Assembly (NCBI GenBank): GCA_030015575.1 | Contig: JASDDO010000026.1 | Location: 71,201,433-71,265,432, forward strand | Length of the DNA: 64,000 nucleotides | Origin: Agapanthus africanus | Lineage: Eukaryota > Streptophyta > Magnoliopsida > Asparagales > Amaryllidaceae | Direction of reading: 5' to 3' | In this document: positions 10,747 through 22,400 of the stretch, in pieces | Layout of the letters: each line of letters begins with the position of its first letter | Position numbering within the stretch: position 1 is the first letter of the stretch | Program-made: the position numbers and the translations under genes | Notes under the pieces: generated by a model | What the model saw: only the letters and a program-made list of their open reading frames with translations | The model's database searches: none | Told to the model about the DNA's origin: nothing

Positions 10747-11510
10747 CGACGATTAAATTTAAATGTATAAAAGGGTATGTGATACCGTGGCCACTGCAAA
10801 AAACTGCCGAACATAAGTGATCTAGCGTGAGCTCTACCTAATATGGAGCGAGTACCTATAGTAGGTACGGATCTTCCCTCTCATGTAATCCCCCCACTTG
10901 GTCGAGTAATCACCAACGGGCATACCTGACGCTGTCCACTCCAGCGTCCATGGAGCAGCGCCTGGGGCTGGCCTGGATGAGGAGGGCCTAGGAGGACCAT
11001 CCGTCCTAACACTGGTGGAGCCTGCAAAAAGATAAATATACGGACACAATATTATAATATTCAGAGTATGTATATAGAATTTGACAAATTTAAATTGCAA
11101 TCGTTGTTTAAAAGTTTTAAGCAATAACGATTATACTCAACGTCCCTGGCATGGCGTTAGAACCTATGCCAGACCCCATCCCGTCAGTACCATGTATAAC
11201 TGCGAGCAGTAAACTGTTAGATGATTCGATAGAATTATTTTAATAGAAAACTAAAAAATGAATAGATAACTATATACCATGTGCAGGAGGAGTGACTGAG
11301 GTGGGAGGATCTGCTATCCCGCTAATAGGGGTAGGCAGCGGGTCCTGTGGCATTGCGGCTACTGGGGATGGTGGGGGTCTGTAGGAGGGGCCATGGTAGG
11401 GATAAGCGCTGTTGCCGCCACCGCTGCAGCTACTGACATCCCGCCAATCTCATCTAGATGTCGTTTCTTATGATGTTTAGAGCCGGATCCACTGCCTTCC
11501 ATCAGACCCT
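10196..11510 (-). pseudogene. CACTA ORF1-like region (Transposase_24-like), degenerate
   Basis: On the minus strand about 10830-11030 reads PPRPSSSRPAPGAAPWTLEW then GDYSTKWGDYMRGKIRTYY, resembling the Ptta/En/Spm Transposase_24 family of plant CACTA elements. About 10430-10690 reads EDGIPMPFNAHRAIDW and EELEAMMEAIFRD, consistent with a further exon of the same gene, and 11360-11510 adds a His/Ala-rich piece. Stretches are joined only through apparent introns or stops, so I cannot fix exon limits. The order after DUF4216 is as expected for a CACTA element read on the minus strand. Confidence 0.5.
10698..10745. repeat. (AT)n microsatellite
   Basis: An uninterrupted AT dinucleotide tract lies between CACTA exon-like segments. 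Confidence 0.95.
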
Positions 11511-11640
11511 ACATATTTATTCAAATATTAAAAATTTACTTATAATCATTGTACAATTTAAAACATTTAGTTCAATTTCATTACCTAGCACGTTTGTTCG
11601 GTGCATTAGCTGAAAATTCGTTGTGTGGATTATCGAAATC

Positions 11641-12270
11641 TTAATCTGTAACAATCACTTGGCTGATATCAAGTCTTACTAACATATTGATGGACGGTGC
11701 AGAATAGTTTGGATCATTGGTATGTTCAATAGAAAGACTGGGGCGTGTTATCGCCTCTTTCTCGTCACTCTCATCTTCAAAGTCACTCAACGTCAGCGCA
11801 TTATAATAATCTCTTGGTTTCCAACTACAAACAACACTCCAATCAGCCTTCTTCAGGTCCCGAGAATAATATATTTGTGTTGCCATCGATGGAAAGATAA
11901 AGTTATCGTATTCGTTGGCTACCCGTTTGGTGTTTACCAAAGTAAGTTTGTATTCATTGACCTTCATACCCCGTTCAGACTTGGTATCGTACCATCTGTA
12001 TTGGAATAAAAAAGGGGCAGCCTTATGAATGTATGAGACCGTTATAATCTGCTCAAGAACACCATGGTAGGGATTTTGCGTAGCCCTAATGCGTTCCATC
12101 CTTTCGATCTTAAATTTGTAGCCGGAAACTCCGTACCCGTTGTAAAACATAGCTGCAATTGATAGACCGATTAAAAGGTCCTGAACCTATCTATCAATCT
12201 ACTCACCATGATTCATTTGTCCGTCGACTTCTTCTCTACACCAAGCGACGAAAGTGCGTCTCTGTACTTC
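11641..12270 (-). pseudogene. CACTA DUF4216 domain
   Basis: An open stretch of 169 residues carries YHGVLEQIITVSYI, LFQYRWYDTK, FIFPSMATQIYYSRD and WSVVCSWKPRDYY. These match the DUF4216 domain (G.L..I....Y....LFKC.W.D; PF..A.Q..QVFYV.D; W.VV...KPRD) found at the end of plant CACTA transposase ORFs. It follows the DUF4218 region (12480-13080) on the same strand. The frame is intact over the domain, but the whole gene is not. Confidence 0.8.
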
Positions 12271-12479
12271 TTCGATTTTTTCATCCAACCACGTCCTAGG
12301 ATTCGATCTCTTGAGTATAGTTTTGTGCGCTCTATTCATTAATTTACAATTATATCAGTTAGATTATACTCTATTTCAAACGGTTCAAATGAATGAAATT
12401 AGAAAAACTTACTCTGCATATTTAGCAAAACATTCGCTGTTTAGCAAGATGAACGAATGTAAACCGCCAATGAGATCGT

Positions 12480-14038
12480 AAGACATGTTTTTACCATTCC
12501 TGCTCCAATTGGACCATCAGGAACACGCGGCGTTTTGTTCAGTTTCGTCCTAATATCATCGTTCAGGAAACGAGCACAGAAAAACGTGACTTCTTCCAAG
12601 AGATAACCTTCCGCAATCGAACCTTTAGGACGATACTTGTTGCGGATATAGTTTTTTAAAGTTAATAGATATCTATTGAAAATAATAGATATTAATAATC
12701 CATGATAATATTTTGCAATTTAAATAATTAATAATAAACATTTTCATATCTCTCGATGGGATATATCTAACGGTAATGTACCGGACCGCCAATCTTGACC
12801 TCGATTGCCAAATGGACGGACAGGTGAACAATAAAGTCGAAAAAGGAAAGTGGAAAGATAGTTTCGAGCTTGCAGAGGATTAAAAGAATATCTTTTTCGA
12901 GATCTGTTATCTCATTGACGTCTACGTTTATGGAACACAGTTAGCGAAAATACGTGCAAAAATCGTTAAAAACGAGACCAACTTCGGATTTTACCAATAC
13001 TCTCAGGCATAAAGGAAGAAGATGTTGCATCAATATGTTGTAGTCGTGGCTCTTGGGTCCTACAATTTTTTCATTTTCTACTTATATCTGTTTGGAAATA
13101 TTTTATGAGAAACCATCGGGGACTTTCAATTCTTTCAATACCCATAGGAACCGCCACTTCTCCTTTATGTCCAGATTATAGATTGTCGGTGGGATCTCAT
13201 AATAACCTGGTTTACCAGCTACAGGCCGAGAATGCAATTCTTCTTTAATGGAAAAACCATCCAAATTCGTCAAATCACGGCGGGCATTGAGATTGTCCTT
13301 CGTTTTTTCATCCTTACGCAACAGAAGATTGATGACGTGTTCAGAGACACCATTCTCGATATACATAACATCTGAATTATAGCGCTGTAGTAAATCGGAT
13401 CAGTACGGAAGTTGAAATAAACCACTTATTTTCTTTCAACCGGTTGGACATGACATTGCATCTTTGTTTTGTTTCTTTCCGAATGTGATATTCTGATAAT
13501 CTCTCCATTGTTGCAATATGTCGTTACCGAACAATAGTTTAGGAGGCCTACCAGTCTCTGTCTTGCCGTTGAACAATTTTTTATTCTTTCTAAATCTGTG
13601 AGTTAAATGTAAGAAACGTCGGTGATCCATAAACGACTCTTTCCCGCTAAACTTTAAGTGTACGGCGCTCATATGAATATGAAAACTGGGGAATGCAAGC
13701 TTATCTTGAGTTTTCCATCCCGACAGTATGCCGTAAGCAGAAAAATCATTAATAGTCCACAACAAAGCAACCCACATCTGAAAAAACTGTTTACCTTCTG
13801 CATCATAGGTTCTCACGCCAAGTTCCTACAGCAACTTTAACTCATCGATCAATGGTTGAAGGTACACGTCGATATTTTTCTCATAAGATGAGGGACCGTC
13901 GATTAAAAGTGCCAACATAAAATAAGACTGCGTCATAGCCCTTCATGGCAACAGATTGTATATAGTCCCCACAACGAGCCAAGTACTGTGAGTACGCACG
14001 CCACGAACCATCCCAAATGGACTAAAACCGTCGCTCGC
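12480..14038 (-). pseudogene. CACTA TNP2 transposase, C-terminal part and DUF4218
   Basis: Starting at the insertion point of the solo LTR, the minus strand reads ASDGFSPFGMVRG, then a TNP2 core (QMWVALLWTINDFSAYG, WKTQDKLAFPSFHIHM). Next come TKDNLNARRDL, WVLKELKVPDGFS, HDYNILMQHLLPL (DUF4218 start), HLSVHLAIEVKIGGPVHYRY and KGSIAEGYLLEEVTFF. TNP2 is the DDE-type transposase of En/Spm elements and excises and reinserts the element. Stop codons follow YNLLP, LKLL, SCPTG and VPDGFS, so it is inactive. The N-terminal half is beyond the solo LTR at 16883-17938. Confidence 0.88.
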
Positions 14039-14043
14039 AATTT
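14039..14043. repeat. Target site duplication of solo LTR (AATTT), copy 1
   Basis: AATTT here matches 16878-16882 exactly and directly abuts the LTR terminus TGTCACGCCCC. Confidence 0.9.
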
Positions 14044-16110
14044 TGTCACGCCCCGCTTCCCACAGTACAGTAAGGAGACATGACGGGTCACGCGACGTAT
14101 TTACTCAGAAGTAAACACGCTAAGCGTAAATAAGTAATATAGTAAAGTACACAAGTAAGACATGAGATGTAAATGAACAATAACTTTTATTTATTAAACA
14201 TTCTTTACAATACAACTGGAAATGTAAATACAAGACTGAAAACCAATGCCTAAACAATGGCATGAACTGAAAGTAAAGTATATACAAGTGACTAGAGCTC
14301 TGGGTCTTCTAAGAACTGCTCCAAGTCGTTTGTGCTGGGATCGATCTCCAGAGAGTCAGATCCCCTGACAACATTCCAAAGAAAGAAGAGAAAAGGAATG
14401 TCGTCAGCGAACAATCGCTCGGTAAGTCCCAAAGAGATGTAGAATGAGAATAGACAGGTAAGAGATTATAACTGGTATAAAGTTCATAGTTATGTTAACG
14501 CAGTTGTTTGTAGTTTGGTACAGAATATGCCAATGTATACGAGAGGAGTCCAGCTTACCCCGTGGACTATGGTATACGGATCATAAGGCCCCGTCAAAAC
14601 CCACGGGACAACGACAACGAATGTTCAAGTTAGGTGTATTAAAGTGACCGTCTCGTACCACTTTTAACACATTCCGTACCAGTCTACCCCTTTAAAACCC
14701 CGTAATGTATTTTTTATTGATGTGTATTGTTTTGTTTAATAGATATAAGACTTGCCGAAACCATGATATCAGTAGTTCATGAAAACGGAAAGGATATAAA
14801 CGGATAGTCATGTAAACAATGTCAAATGTATACCCATGGTTCGGTCAAATCAATTTATGTTGATATAGATTGTATTCTGGTATAAATGGATTCATATTGA
14901 ATTGGAGTTATACTTGAATTATATTCAAGAATGGATTGATTTCAAATTAGACTGAGACTCTGACCGAGTCAGATACTTTAAAATGAATTGAAGTCCTGAA
15001 TTAGTTTTTGGAGTTATCGGTAACTGTTGCATACGGAAGGCAGGATTTGTGACTTTTTCCAAGCCAATTACCGTATTGATAACCCCGTTTTAGTTGTCTA
15101 CCTTAAATAGCCAAGCACCCAAATTCTCCGACTCGCTGAGGCTCAAGAGAACTCGTCCCGCTTAAACCTATATTTACTAGGGTCCTTATTGTAATTTAAT
15201 ATAACTTGAGGGGGTTTTATGAAAAGTAGTTTTGATATATTTTCAAAATACACCTCAAGTATTTAATTATCGTATTTAGGATTTTCATGGATATAAATTT
15301 TAAAAGATGAAATATTCTAGTGGATATAAACCTAAATTAAATAGTATATGGTATTTTCATGTAATTTGACTTGTATTGATTCTTGATGGTATTTTCATGA
15401 ACTTTTGTGATTCTTTTCTTTTGATTTAGAAAACATGGAATTATTAAATATATTTAAAATAGATATGTGGATAATATATATATATATATATTAAAAATAG
15501 AATTTATTTATTAAATAGAAATCACGTTTTCTTAGAAATTGTAATAAATCTCCATCTAGATCGTATGCTCCGTGAGGAGGTCTGCATCTCGCCCTACTAG
15601 TCCGATGGATGTGCGATAATCCGCACCAACTAAATCTGATTCCCCAAAATGGGTTGTAAGGACATAATTGTATGGAATTTAATTAAAACAATCATAAAGA
15701 ATACGGTTTTTAATAGTTTAGGGTATTTTATCGTAAAATTGTATTAGTCCAAAAAAATATTGTAAAGAGGCAATCGTGCTATGTCATGATGAGTGTTGTG
15801 ATGGGATAGGTCATTACCTCGTGAATTTTCTAATGGTAATACAAGTAAGCATGATAAAATATGTCGAAATTAAGTATGTGGTATTAAACTGTAAAAATGC
15901 AATAAATATGGTTTTACATGGAGTTTTATAGTGAAATTGGTTTCTAAATTTTAGTTAATGGTTAATAAGCAAGGTTTATTAATTTGGTTATGAGTTTCCT
16001 AAGAAAAATTGTTATTTTTAAAGAAATTAGGTTTTAAAAGTCAGTTAACTCCACTTACCGACGTCATTTGAAAAGAGACTTGTTTAATAGAGAAAAGAGA
16101 AGAAAAAGTA

Positions 16111-16122
16111 GGGACTTACGGA
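16111..16122 (-). promoter_or_regulatory. Conserved splice-donor-like site CCGTAAGT in family-B LTR
   Basis: On the minus strand CCGTAAGT lies about 195 bp after the TATA box. The same octamer occurs at the equivalent place in copy B1 (about 7970) and copy B3 (about 46714). It fits a plant 5' splice site; use is not demonstrated. Confidence 0.45.
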
Positions 16123-16313
16123 TTGAGAAGAGAGAGGGGAGGTAGAGAATGGGTTTGCAAGCGTCGTGGAGTCGCGGTGTCGCCGGATTTGTCCCGAAAT
16201 GTCACCGGAACTTGACCTTGGACTAACTCCACTTGTACAACTTTTTGGACTTAGAAAATTTTGAGAGATTTGATGCTAGATTTCAGAATGAGGAGAACTA
16301 GGGTGTAGGGTGG

Positions 16314-16321
16314 TATTTATA
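16314..16321 (-). promoter_or_regulatory. TATA box of solo LTR (TATAAATA)
   Basis: CTATAAATACCACCC on the minus strand is shared with copy B3 at 46498 (CTATAAATACCACCCC). A shared core promoter is expected for an LTR U3/R junction. Confidence 0.7.
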
Positions 16322-16689
16322 GGAGAAATTAGGGTTTTGAGAATTAAAAAGAGAATTAAAATGCATTAAAATATTGGATTAATGGTTAATTTAATCTCTC
16401 TGTTAATTTACAGAGAAATCAAACAACATGGGGGTAGTGGGGTATACCAAAGGTTGCAGTGTGCAGGGTTTGGGGGGCAATACCAACGGGCAAGCCCGGC
16501 GGCGCCGGTCTTTTGATGCATCTCGCCGGCCAAGTTGGGGGGTTTAGGCTCTAGATTCTTGCCACATGTCCTAGTCGTAGTTAATAGTATTTTGCACATG
16601 TTTGATTTTTCAGTGACTTTTCATTTTACGTGTTTTGCACGTGTAACTTTTGGGCTTCCAAAAAGTTTAAAAGGAAAATCAGCAAAAAT

Positions 16690-16775
16690 AATACGTGGCA
16701 GGGGGATTTGAACACAGGGGCTATGTCACAGCAGTGCAAGACTTTACCAATGAGCTACAAGTTCTTTCTTGCTGT
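16690..16775 (-). other. tRNA-like pol III promoter segment within the solo LTR
   Basis: On the minus strand TAGCTCATTGGT (A-box-like) is followed 44 bases later by GTTCAAATCCC (B-box-like), the spacing of a real tRNA (positions 8 and 52). The acceptor stem does not pair well, and the sequence lies within an LTR. I read it as a tRNA-derived or SINE-like segment, not as a functional tRNA gene. Confidence 0.55.
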
Positions 16776-16877
16776 TTTAAAACAAATCAAATTTATAACT
16801 TGTGCTCAGGATTTACAAATACTCCATTTGTACATTAACTTTAAAAATTTTCTGTACATTAAAATAGAGTCGTTACA

Positions 16878-16882
16878 AATTT
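16878..16882. repeat. Target site duplication of solo LTR (AATTT), copy 2
   Basis: Identical to 14039-14043 and directly abutting the LTR start. Confidence 0.9.
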
Positions 16883-17938
16883 CCAGCCTCATGTTATAAA
16901 GGTCTAGACTGAATGAAAGATATTTTTCATCTAAAACTTTTCATGATATCGAATTTTGGAATGACTCATTTTTCCCTCTTCACGAGGCGCTTTATGGTGC
17001 CACTGCATTTCGGACGCCATCTCATCACACATAAATAACCGTTACAGTCTCAGTATTAATGAAAAATAATAAAGAATCTTCACATGCACATCACTTGACT
17101 AAGGGTCTTTCTTAGGCTTAAATCGACTGGTCCCGCACACGGGGCAGTTTCTGCGTGTGGCGTGTTCATTCCGAAACAAAACACAACCATTCTCACATGC
17201 ATGTATCTTATGATACTTCAGGCCGATATTTGCGATTATCTTTTACGCCTCGTACCATCTCGGTGGCACTTCATTTCCGTCAGGAAAAACTTCCTTTAGC
17301 AATTCTAGGAAATCGGTGAAAGACTGGTCACTCCATCTATTCTTGCACTTGATCTCGAAGAGATTTCCGAAAAATGACAGTTTTGAAAACCCTTTACAAT
17401 TTGGATATAGCGGGATCCTAGAGTCAGCCTTGTACTTCTCCAATAACGAGGGTCCAGTGCTTTCCGTATCATAAGGAAGTCCAGCGGCATTTATAAACTC
17501 GTCTATGTCATCGATCGGTGCGAATACAACATCATCTTTTTCAACGGGTTTGTCTTCTTCAAACTGCCATTTCTCTTCCTCCTCTTCTTCTACTATCCCT
17601 TACCACTCTGCGGTTTCCGTTTCAATGAATTCGTTTTCCGTCTCTTGCACCCATTCCTCGTCTCCCGTTACAACGACTTTTTCTCCGTGAAGTTCCCACG
17701 TAGTGTAATCTCTAACAAAACCGTATCTCACGATGTGTAACTCAACTTCCAACTTCTTAAGCAATCGCTTGTTCATACACTTAGATCAAGGACAATAAAT
17801 TTTGTTCTCTTTCAGTAACCTAAGACGCACATAGAAAAAATCGGTGAAAAAGCTAACACCGTCAATGAAAAAGCGGTTGACTCTCGGAAGAGTATCGACG
17901 TACATCCAACTCTTGTCGTGGAGGTACGGAAATGCCAT
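16883..17938 (-). pseudogene. CACTA TNP2 transposase, N-terminal part
   Basis: From an ATG at 17938 the minus strand encodes a transposase-associated domain (DKSWMYVDTLPRVN; a Cys-rich CP.SKCMNKR with one expected Cys replaced by a stop). It continues with an acidic linker (GIVEEEEEKWQFEEDKPV), LLKEVFPDGNEVPP, and a zinc-ribbon-like block (HACENGCVLFR, NCPVCGTSRFKPKKDP), then ASEMQWHHK and MRLE, where the solo LTR interrupts it. These are standard N-terminal TNP2 blocks in order. At least four in-frame stops show decay. Confidence 0.87.
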
Positions 17939-18790
17939 ATTGGAACAGTCCGGACGAAGCAAGGTTCTTATAAGCAAGACGCATCGGATTAAAATTTCTT
18001 GACAAATACGCAATAAACGGGATACTAAGAAGCGTTAGTGCTAGGTTTAATTGACAACTTGGTTAATTTAAATTTCAATCGACGATTTAGTTATAAAAAT
18101 TATCAAGGACCGAGAGCAAATGCTCATATTTAGAGAGTTGGATTCTTCCTCCAAGAAAGATGATGATATTAAATGTTCTATATTGGATGTCGAGGGTAGC
18201 GGCTATCGGGGGTAAGACACCTATCCCATTAAGAATGTATAAAGCATACACCCATTCACTTGTGCTTTCATCCATTTCGAGAAAATTTCGGCAGCACCTC
18301 TTCGATATTTTCCAAGTACACTGTAATAGAAAAGATGATCGTTTCAATGTTGTCAAACAGTATTGAAACGAGCATCTAACTATCGTTGTATACGAAAAAC
18401 CAGAGGAAAAGGTACCGAAGAAATATCTCGAAACGAATGAAAACACAAGTCAATGCAGGTGTCTGCTTTATACATTCCTAACTTGTCCAAACGGGATAAA
18501 TCTATCGGTTATCATATGATTGAATATTAATTCTCATCACATAAACTACGCGACGGTTGTTAAAAACCTAACAATAACCGTCCGATATTTAACAACTTTC
18601 GTATAATTTTATATCACGACGAACATCACACGTATGTTAACCGATAGACGGGAACTAAGTCGCGTTTTGATTTTCACATATGATTATTGATAAGAATATG
18701 CAATTTTTATATTATCATCGAGTGTCATACACTTACTTTAAGATTTAATTTGGAATGGTTTTACGTTTATGTTTCAATTTCAAGAATTTG
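17939..18790 (-). mobile_element. Presumed 5' flank of the CACTA element
   Basis: No convincing protein is present. Short related words (GACGGTTGTTAAA, TAACCGTCCGATATTTAACA, TATGTTAACCGATAGACGG) at 18550-18650 could be the subterminal repeats typical of CACTA ends. I did not find the CACTA terminal motif itself, so the outer limit is unknown. Confidence 0.35.
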
Positions 18791-18869
18791 AAGTTTTTGG
18801 TTTAGGGTACTTTTTTTAAAGTTAAGAGTTTTCTTACTCGAGTTTAAGATTTTGGATTCAGGTTTGGGG

Positions 18870-18990
18870 TTAGGGTGTGTCTATGTGTGTGAGTGAGTGT
18901 GTGTGCGCATGCGCGCTTGGGTGTGCGTGCATATTTGTGTGTATGTGTATGTGTATGTGTATGTGCGCGCGCACGCGCACACACGCACAC
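18870..18990. repeat. (GT)n / (GC/CA) microsatellite
   Basis: TGTGTGTG passes into GTATGTGTATGTG and then GCGCGCGCACGCGCACAC. Alternating purine-pyrimidine over about 120 bp. The 73-residue open frame across it is low-complexity and was not called. Confidence 0.9.
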
Positions 18991-19014
18991 CCTTAAGCAA
19001 CATATTTCTTCCAT

Positions 19015-19380
19015 TTTACAAAATTACACTAAAATTCCCTTAACTATTCTTGGCTTTTCATTAAACTACCTTAAATTAACTAAATTACTAAGAATTTCAC
19101 TAAAATACCCTTAACTATTGTTGTTTTTCACTAAACTGTCTTAAATATTTAACTATACGATTCATCTTAGTAAATTAACTAAATTACTATAAATTTCACT
19201 AAAAACATTTAACGTTTGTTGTTTTTACTGAACTATCATTAAATTTTTTTAATAAAAAACCCTCATCTGCTCAACATTACTTATTTACACTAAAATACCC
19301 TTAACTATTGTTATTTTTCAACGGAAATACCCTTAATTATTGTTGTTTTTTCCTAAATTACCTAAAAAAATTCGCTAAAT
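19015..19380. repeat. Short-unit degenerate tandem repeat
   Basis: A unit close to CACTAAAATACCCTTAACTATTG followed by TTGTTTTTCACTAAACT recurs at about 19030, 19100, 19200, 19290 and 19325 with insertions and losses. No gene is present. Confidence 0.65.
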
Positions 19381-19454
19381 TACCCTAACCATAAACCCTA
19401 AACTATCCTTAACCATATCCCCTAACCCTAATTAACCCTAACCCTAACCCCAAG
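19380..19454. repeat. Telomere-like CCCTAA tract, left of element 2
   Basis: Imperfect copies of CCCTAA, CCCTAAA and CCATAA end in ACCCTAACCCTAACCCC. The tract continues on the other side of element 2 (28596-28680), so the retrotransposon landed inside it. Units are irregular. Confidence 0.75.
19450..19454. repeat. Target site duplication of element 2 (CCAAG), copy 1
   Basis: CCAAG directly precedes the LTR start TGTAATACTC and is repeated directly after the right LTR at 28591-28595. Confidence 0.92.
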
Positions 19455-22400
19455 TGTAATACTCAGTTTTCTTTGAACATATTTCCCGTATTTATAAATC
19501 AAATTTCCCCCAAAAAAATTTCTATTAGAATATTTCCTATAAATAATTTCCTACACTTTCTAATATTAATTTACTAAACTTTTATTTAATTCATTAAATT
19601 TTAGTTTCTAATTCTAACCTAACCCCACCCCAAGCCCAGCTCACGAACCCTTTCCTCACCCTTCACCCCAAACCCGACCCGACCCTAGCAAACCCGACCC
19701 GAACACTCATCCCCCCACTCCTTTCTTCTTCTTCTCCCTCGTCTTCTTTCCCGCCATTTTCCCACGACCCGTTCCTCCTCGTCCCAACGTCCTTGCGCCC
19801 ACCTCCAGGACAACCGTGCCCACTCCCTCAACTACCCCTCATGATCCCCTCGCCAAATCCCTTCATCTCCTCAACGTTCCCCTCCCTCACGCTACCCACG
19901 AGACCCGCTCCCCAACGGCCACGACGATGAAGTCCACTCCCCTCAGCGCCCTCCCGATCCCGTCGCCACTACCTTCTCCTCCTCTCTCCTCTCTTCTTCT
20001 CCAAAACCCGAGCAACACCTGAGCGACCCATCACCTGAGCTTTCCCTGCACACCACAACCCACTGCCTCACCCGTTCTCGTCACCGTCCCCATCTCCCCA
20101 CCTCGCCTGCAGGCCCTCGTCACCGCCGGACGGCCATTGAACCGCCCCCGTTTAGCCGCCGCTACCTCCATCGCTTCCGCCACCTCTCTGCCTCCCCACT
20201 CCCTGCACCTCACTAACCCACCACCATCATGCCCGCCTACATGCCACCGCATACCCAGACATGTCGCGTCCTGCGCCCACTTCTCGTGCCACATCGTACC
20301 CAGCCCCCGTGCCACACCGTGTCCGATCCAGTGCACGCGCCGTGCAGCTCCCGCACCACGCACCAAGTCAAGATCGTGCTCGGTACCGTGTCGCGCCGTG
20401 ACATGCACCGAGCCAGTACCACGTCCACTACCGTGTCACACTCGCATCGTCACCGTGTCCAGTATCGGATCTCCATGCATCGTGCTCGCGCCACGCGCCA
20501 TGTCCAGTATCGCATCGTCTCGTATATCGAGACGAAGTCCGCAAGCGGTCTCGCTTCTATATCAGCGACCGAAGGCAAGTGAAAACCTGATCACTTGCTT
20601 TACATGCTATTATTCTTTTAAGTGGATCATTAGGTTTTAAATCATAATGATATTATTGCATACGTATTTATATCGTTTAATAATCGTACACTAGTTAAGT
20701 GCTCGACACAAATTTCTAAATCAAAACTTATCTGTTATGACGGAACTTAAGCATAACGGTTTACCCTAGCGATAATGAATACTGTGTTAAGAGTTGGCTT
20801 GAAATAACGACTTTAACACCGTGTAATGTCATCCCCATTTAGATCCGTCAAATCTGAAAATTTCCGTAACAGAATTTTGTGAAAATCATAATAAATTGGT
20901 TACACACCGGAATGTTGTGTTCAAGGGCTCATATCGAAGAAGACTCGACGAACTAGAACCCCACATAAGTTACAATCTGTTTCCACTTTATAACGGTGAC
21001 GGAAACTGTTCGGGATTGCGGCTCTGGACTGCAGTCCAGAGCAGCACTGCTTGTCGACACTTGAAATGAAATACTTTTACATCTCTGTGTACGAATGGTA
21101 TTATGTGTAACCTTATACCGTAGTGAAGATAAATCTGTTAGCTAATCATTGAAAGCAGTTTCATTCATTTTTATCATCGTTTTCTATTTTAATCACATTT
21201 TAAACCATCAGGACATATTGCAGTCCCAAGCAGGGACAGAACGTATATCCGATATTAGATAGTGCATAACTTCCAGCATACAGCGGATTTTATCGATCCG
21301 TCTGGTGTGTTGGAAACCTAACTGGTAAGTCTAAATATTATCCAACTGTAGTATCGCCTAATTATGCTCCCAACTATGAGTAAAATGTGTTACAAAACAG
21401 ACTTTCAGTTCAGAAATTGGATTTCCAGCAGTAAACGCTTAAAATGAAATAACCATAACTAGCAAACCTGAAACCCGATTGACGCGAAACCAATTTTGAT
21501 GGACAGATAATTAAACATACCGCTTTCCCTTTATTTTATTGTTTGCTTAATTCTGCACATGTGATGTATAGTAAATTTTGCGAGTGGTATGATGCTGGCT
21601 GTTATATTTTATTCGTATTACAATTAATTGCATTCTCATCATATCATGTAGCGGTTATATTCTCATTGAATAGTGGTCATAAACATTGATAACCTAGTAA
21701 CCGTGTTACATTACCCAGTGATAAATATTAGTGGTTGGATTGTGGAAAGCACGTTAGTGTAAAAGCGTGATTGAATAAGTGAAGTGACACGTACTTGTAC
21801 ACAATCGGCGGAACCAGTTAAATTATTGTATTGTCGACGCCTAAGGGACATATATAGGTGTAACTATAACTGGAATGGGACGGTTATGAAAGCATTTATA
21901 TTAGTGTCATAGGTAAGACATCGAGTACTGTCCGTTTATCTTGAATACCAGTCGAGCCATGCATGATGGAGATCATGTCTCCAGTTCTCGCATAGACTTG
22001 TCATGGAGCGACTAGTATTTGGGTTCATGGTCGGTGCTTGATATAGACCACGAGTGTGGGGTAGTTTGAGTGTGAGTTCGATCAACGGAATCTCAGGAGT
22101 CTCACTGCCGGCATATACAGCGATTTCGGGAGTCGTATGGGTGATATTACTGATTATTAGCGAGCGTGATTCGGGTCCGTGTTCCCTTGCCCCTGTGGCC
22201 TACCCTTGGGTTGGGGATACTCCTGCGGTGGTTGATGCTCACATTCGGACTGCCGATAGATTTAGTGACTGGACAGTGAGACTTAGAGACTGATAGGTTT
22301 AGTGGCATGGACATTGCATTGACTACTGATTCGATATGCCTGCTTTATTGTTTACATGTACCGGTTACTTCATGCTCATGTCATCACTCCATGCTTACTG

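Larger units (their letters stand above)
14044..16877 (-). mobile_element. Solo LTR, family B (copy B2, 2834 bp), inside CACTA transposase gene
   Basis: On the minus strand it starts TGTAACGACTC (16877) and ends GGGGCGTGACA (14044). It is flanked by AATTT on both sides. Taking one duplication away, the host reading frame passes from MRLE through I into ASDGFSPFG, which is the normal TNP2 order, so the insertion point is known to the base. No gag or pol is present, so this is a solo LTR formed by recombination between two LTRs. It contains a TATA box, a conserved splice-donor-like site and a pol III-like promoter (listed). Confidence 0.92.

Noticed and set aside
11722-12009. Plus-strand open frame opposite the DUF4216 region
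   Set aside because: It is the antisense shadow of the CACTA domain on the minus strand.
16690-16775. A functional tRNA gene
   Set aside because: A- and B-box-like words are well spaced, but the acceptor stem does not pair and the sequence lies within an LTR.
18087-18446. Minus-strand 119-residue frame upstream of TNP2
   Set aside because: The sequence is Cys/Phe/Tyr-rich and not similar to CACTA proteins; the transposase is better started at 17938.
19380-19454. Claim that the species has human-type TTAGGG telomeres
   Set aside because: The tract is short, irregular and interstitial; it says little about the real chromosome ends.
19816-20640. Several overlapping open frames on both strands in GC-rich DNA (and their counterparts at 25529-26456)
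   Set aside because: They lie inside the two LTRs of element 2, are rich in Ser, Pro, Thr, Arg and Cys because of recurring GTGCCAC words, and open on both strands at once. This is composition, not coding.
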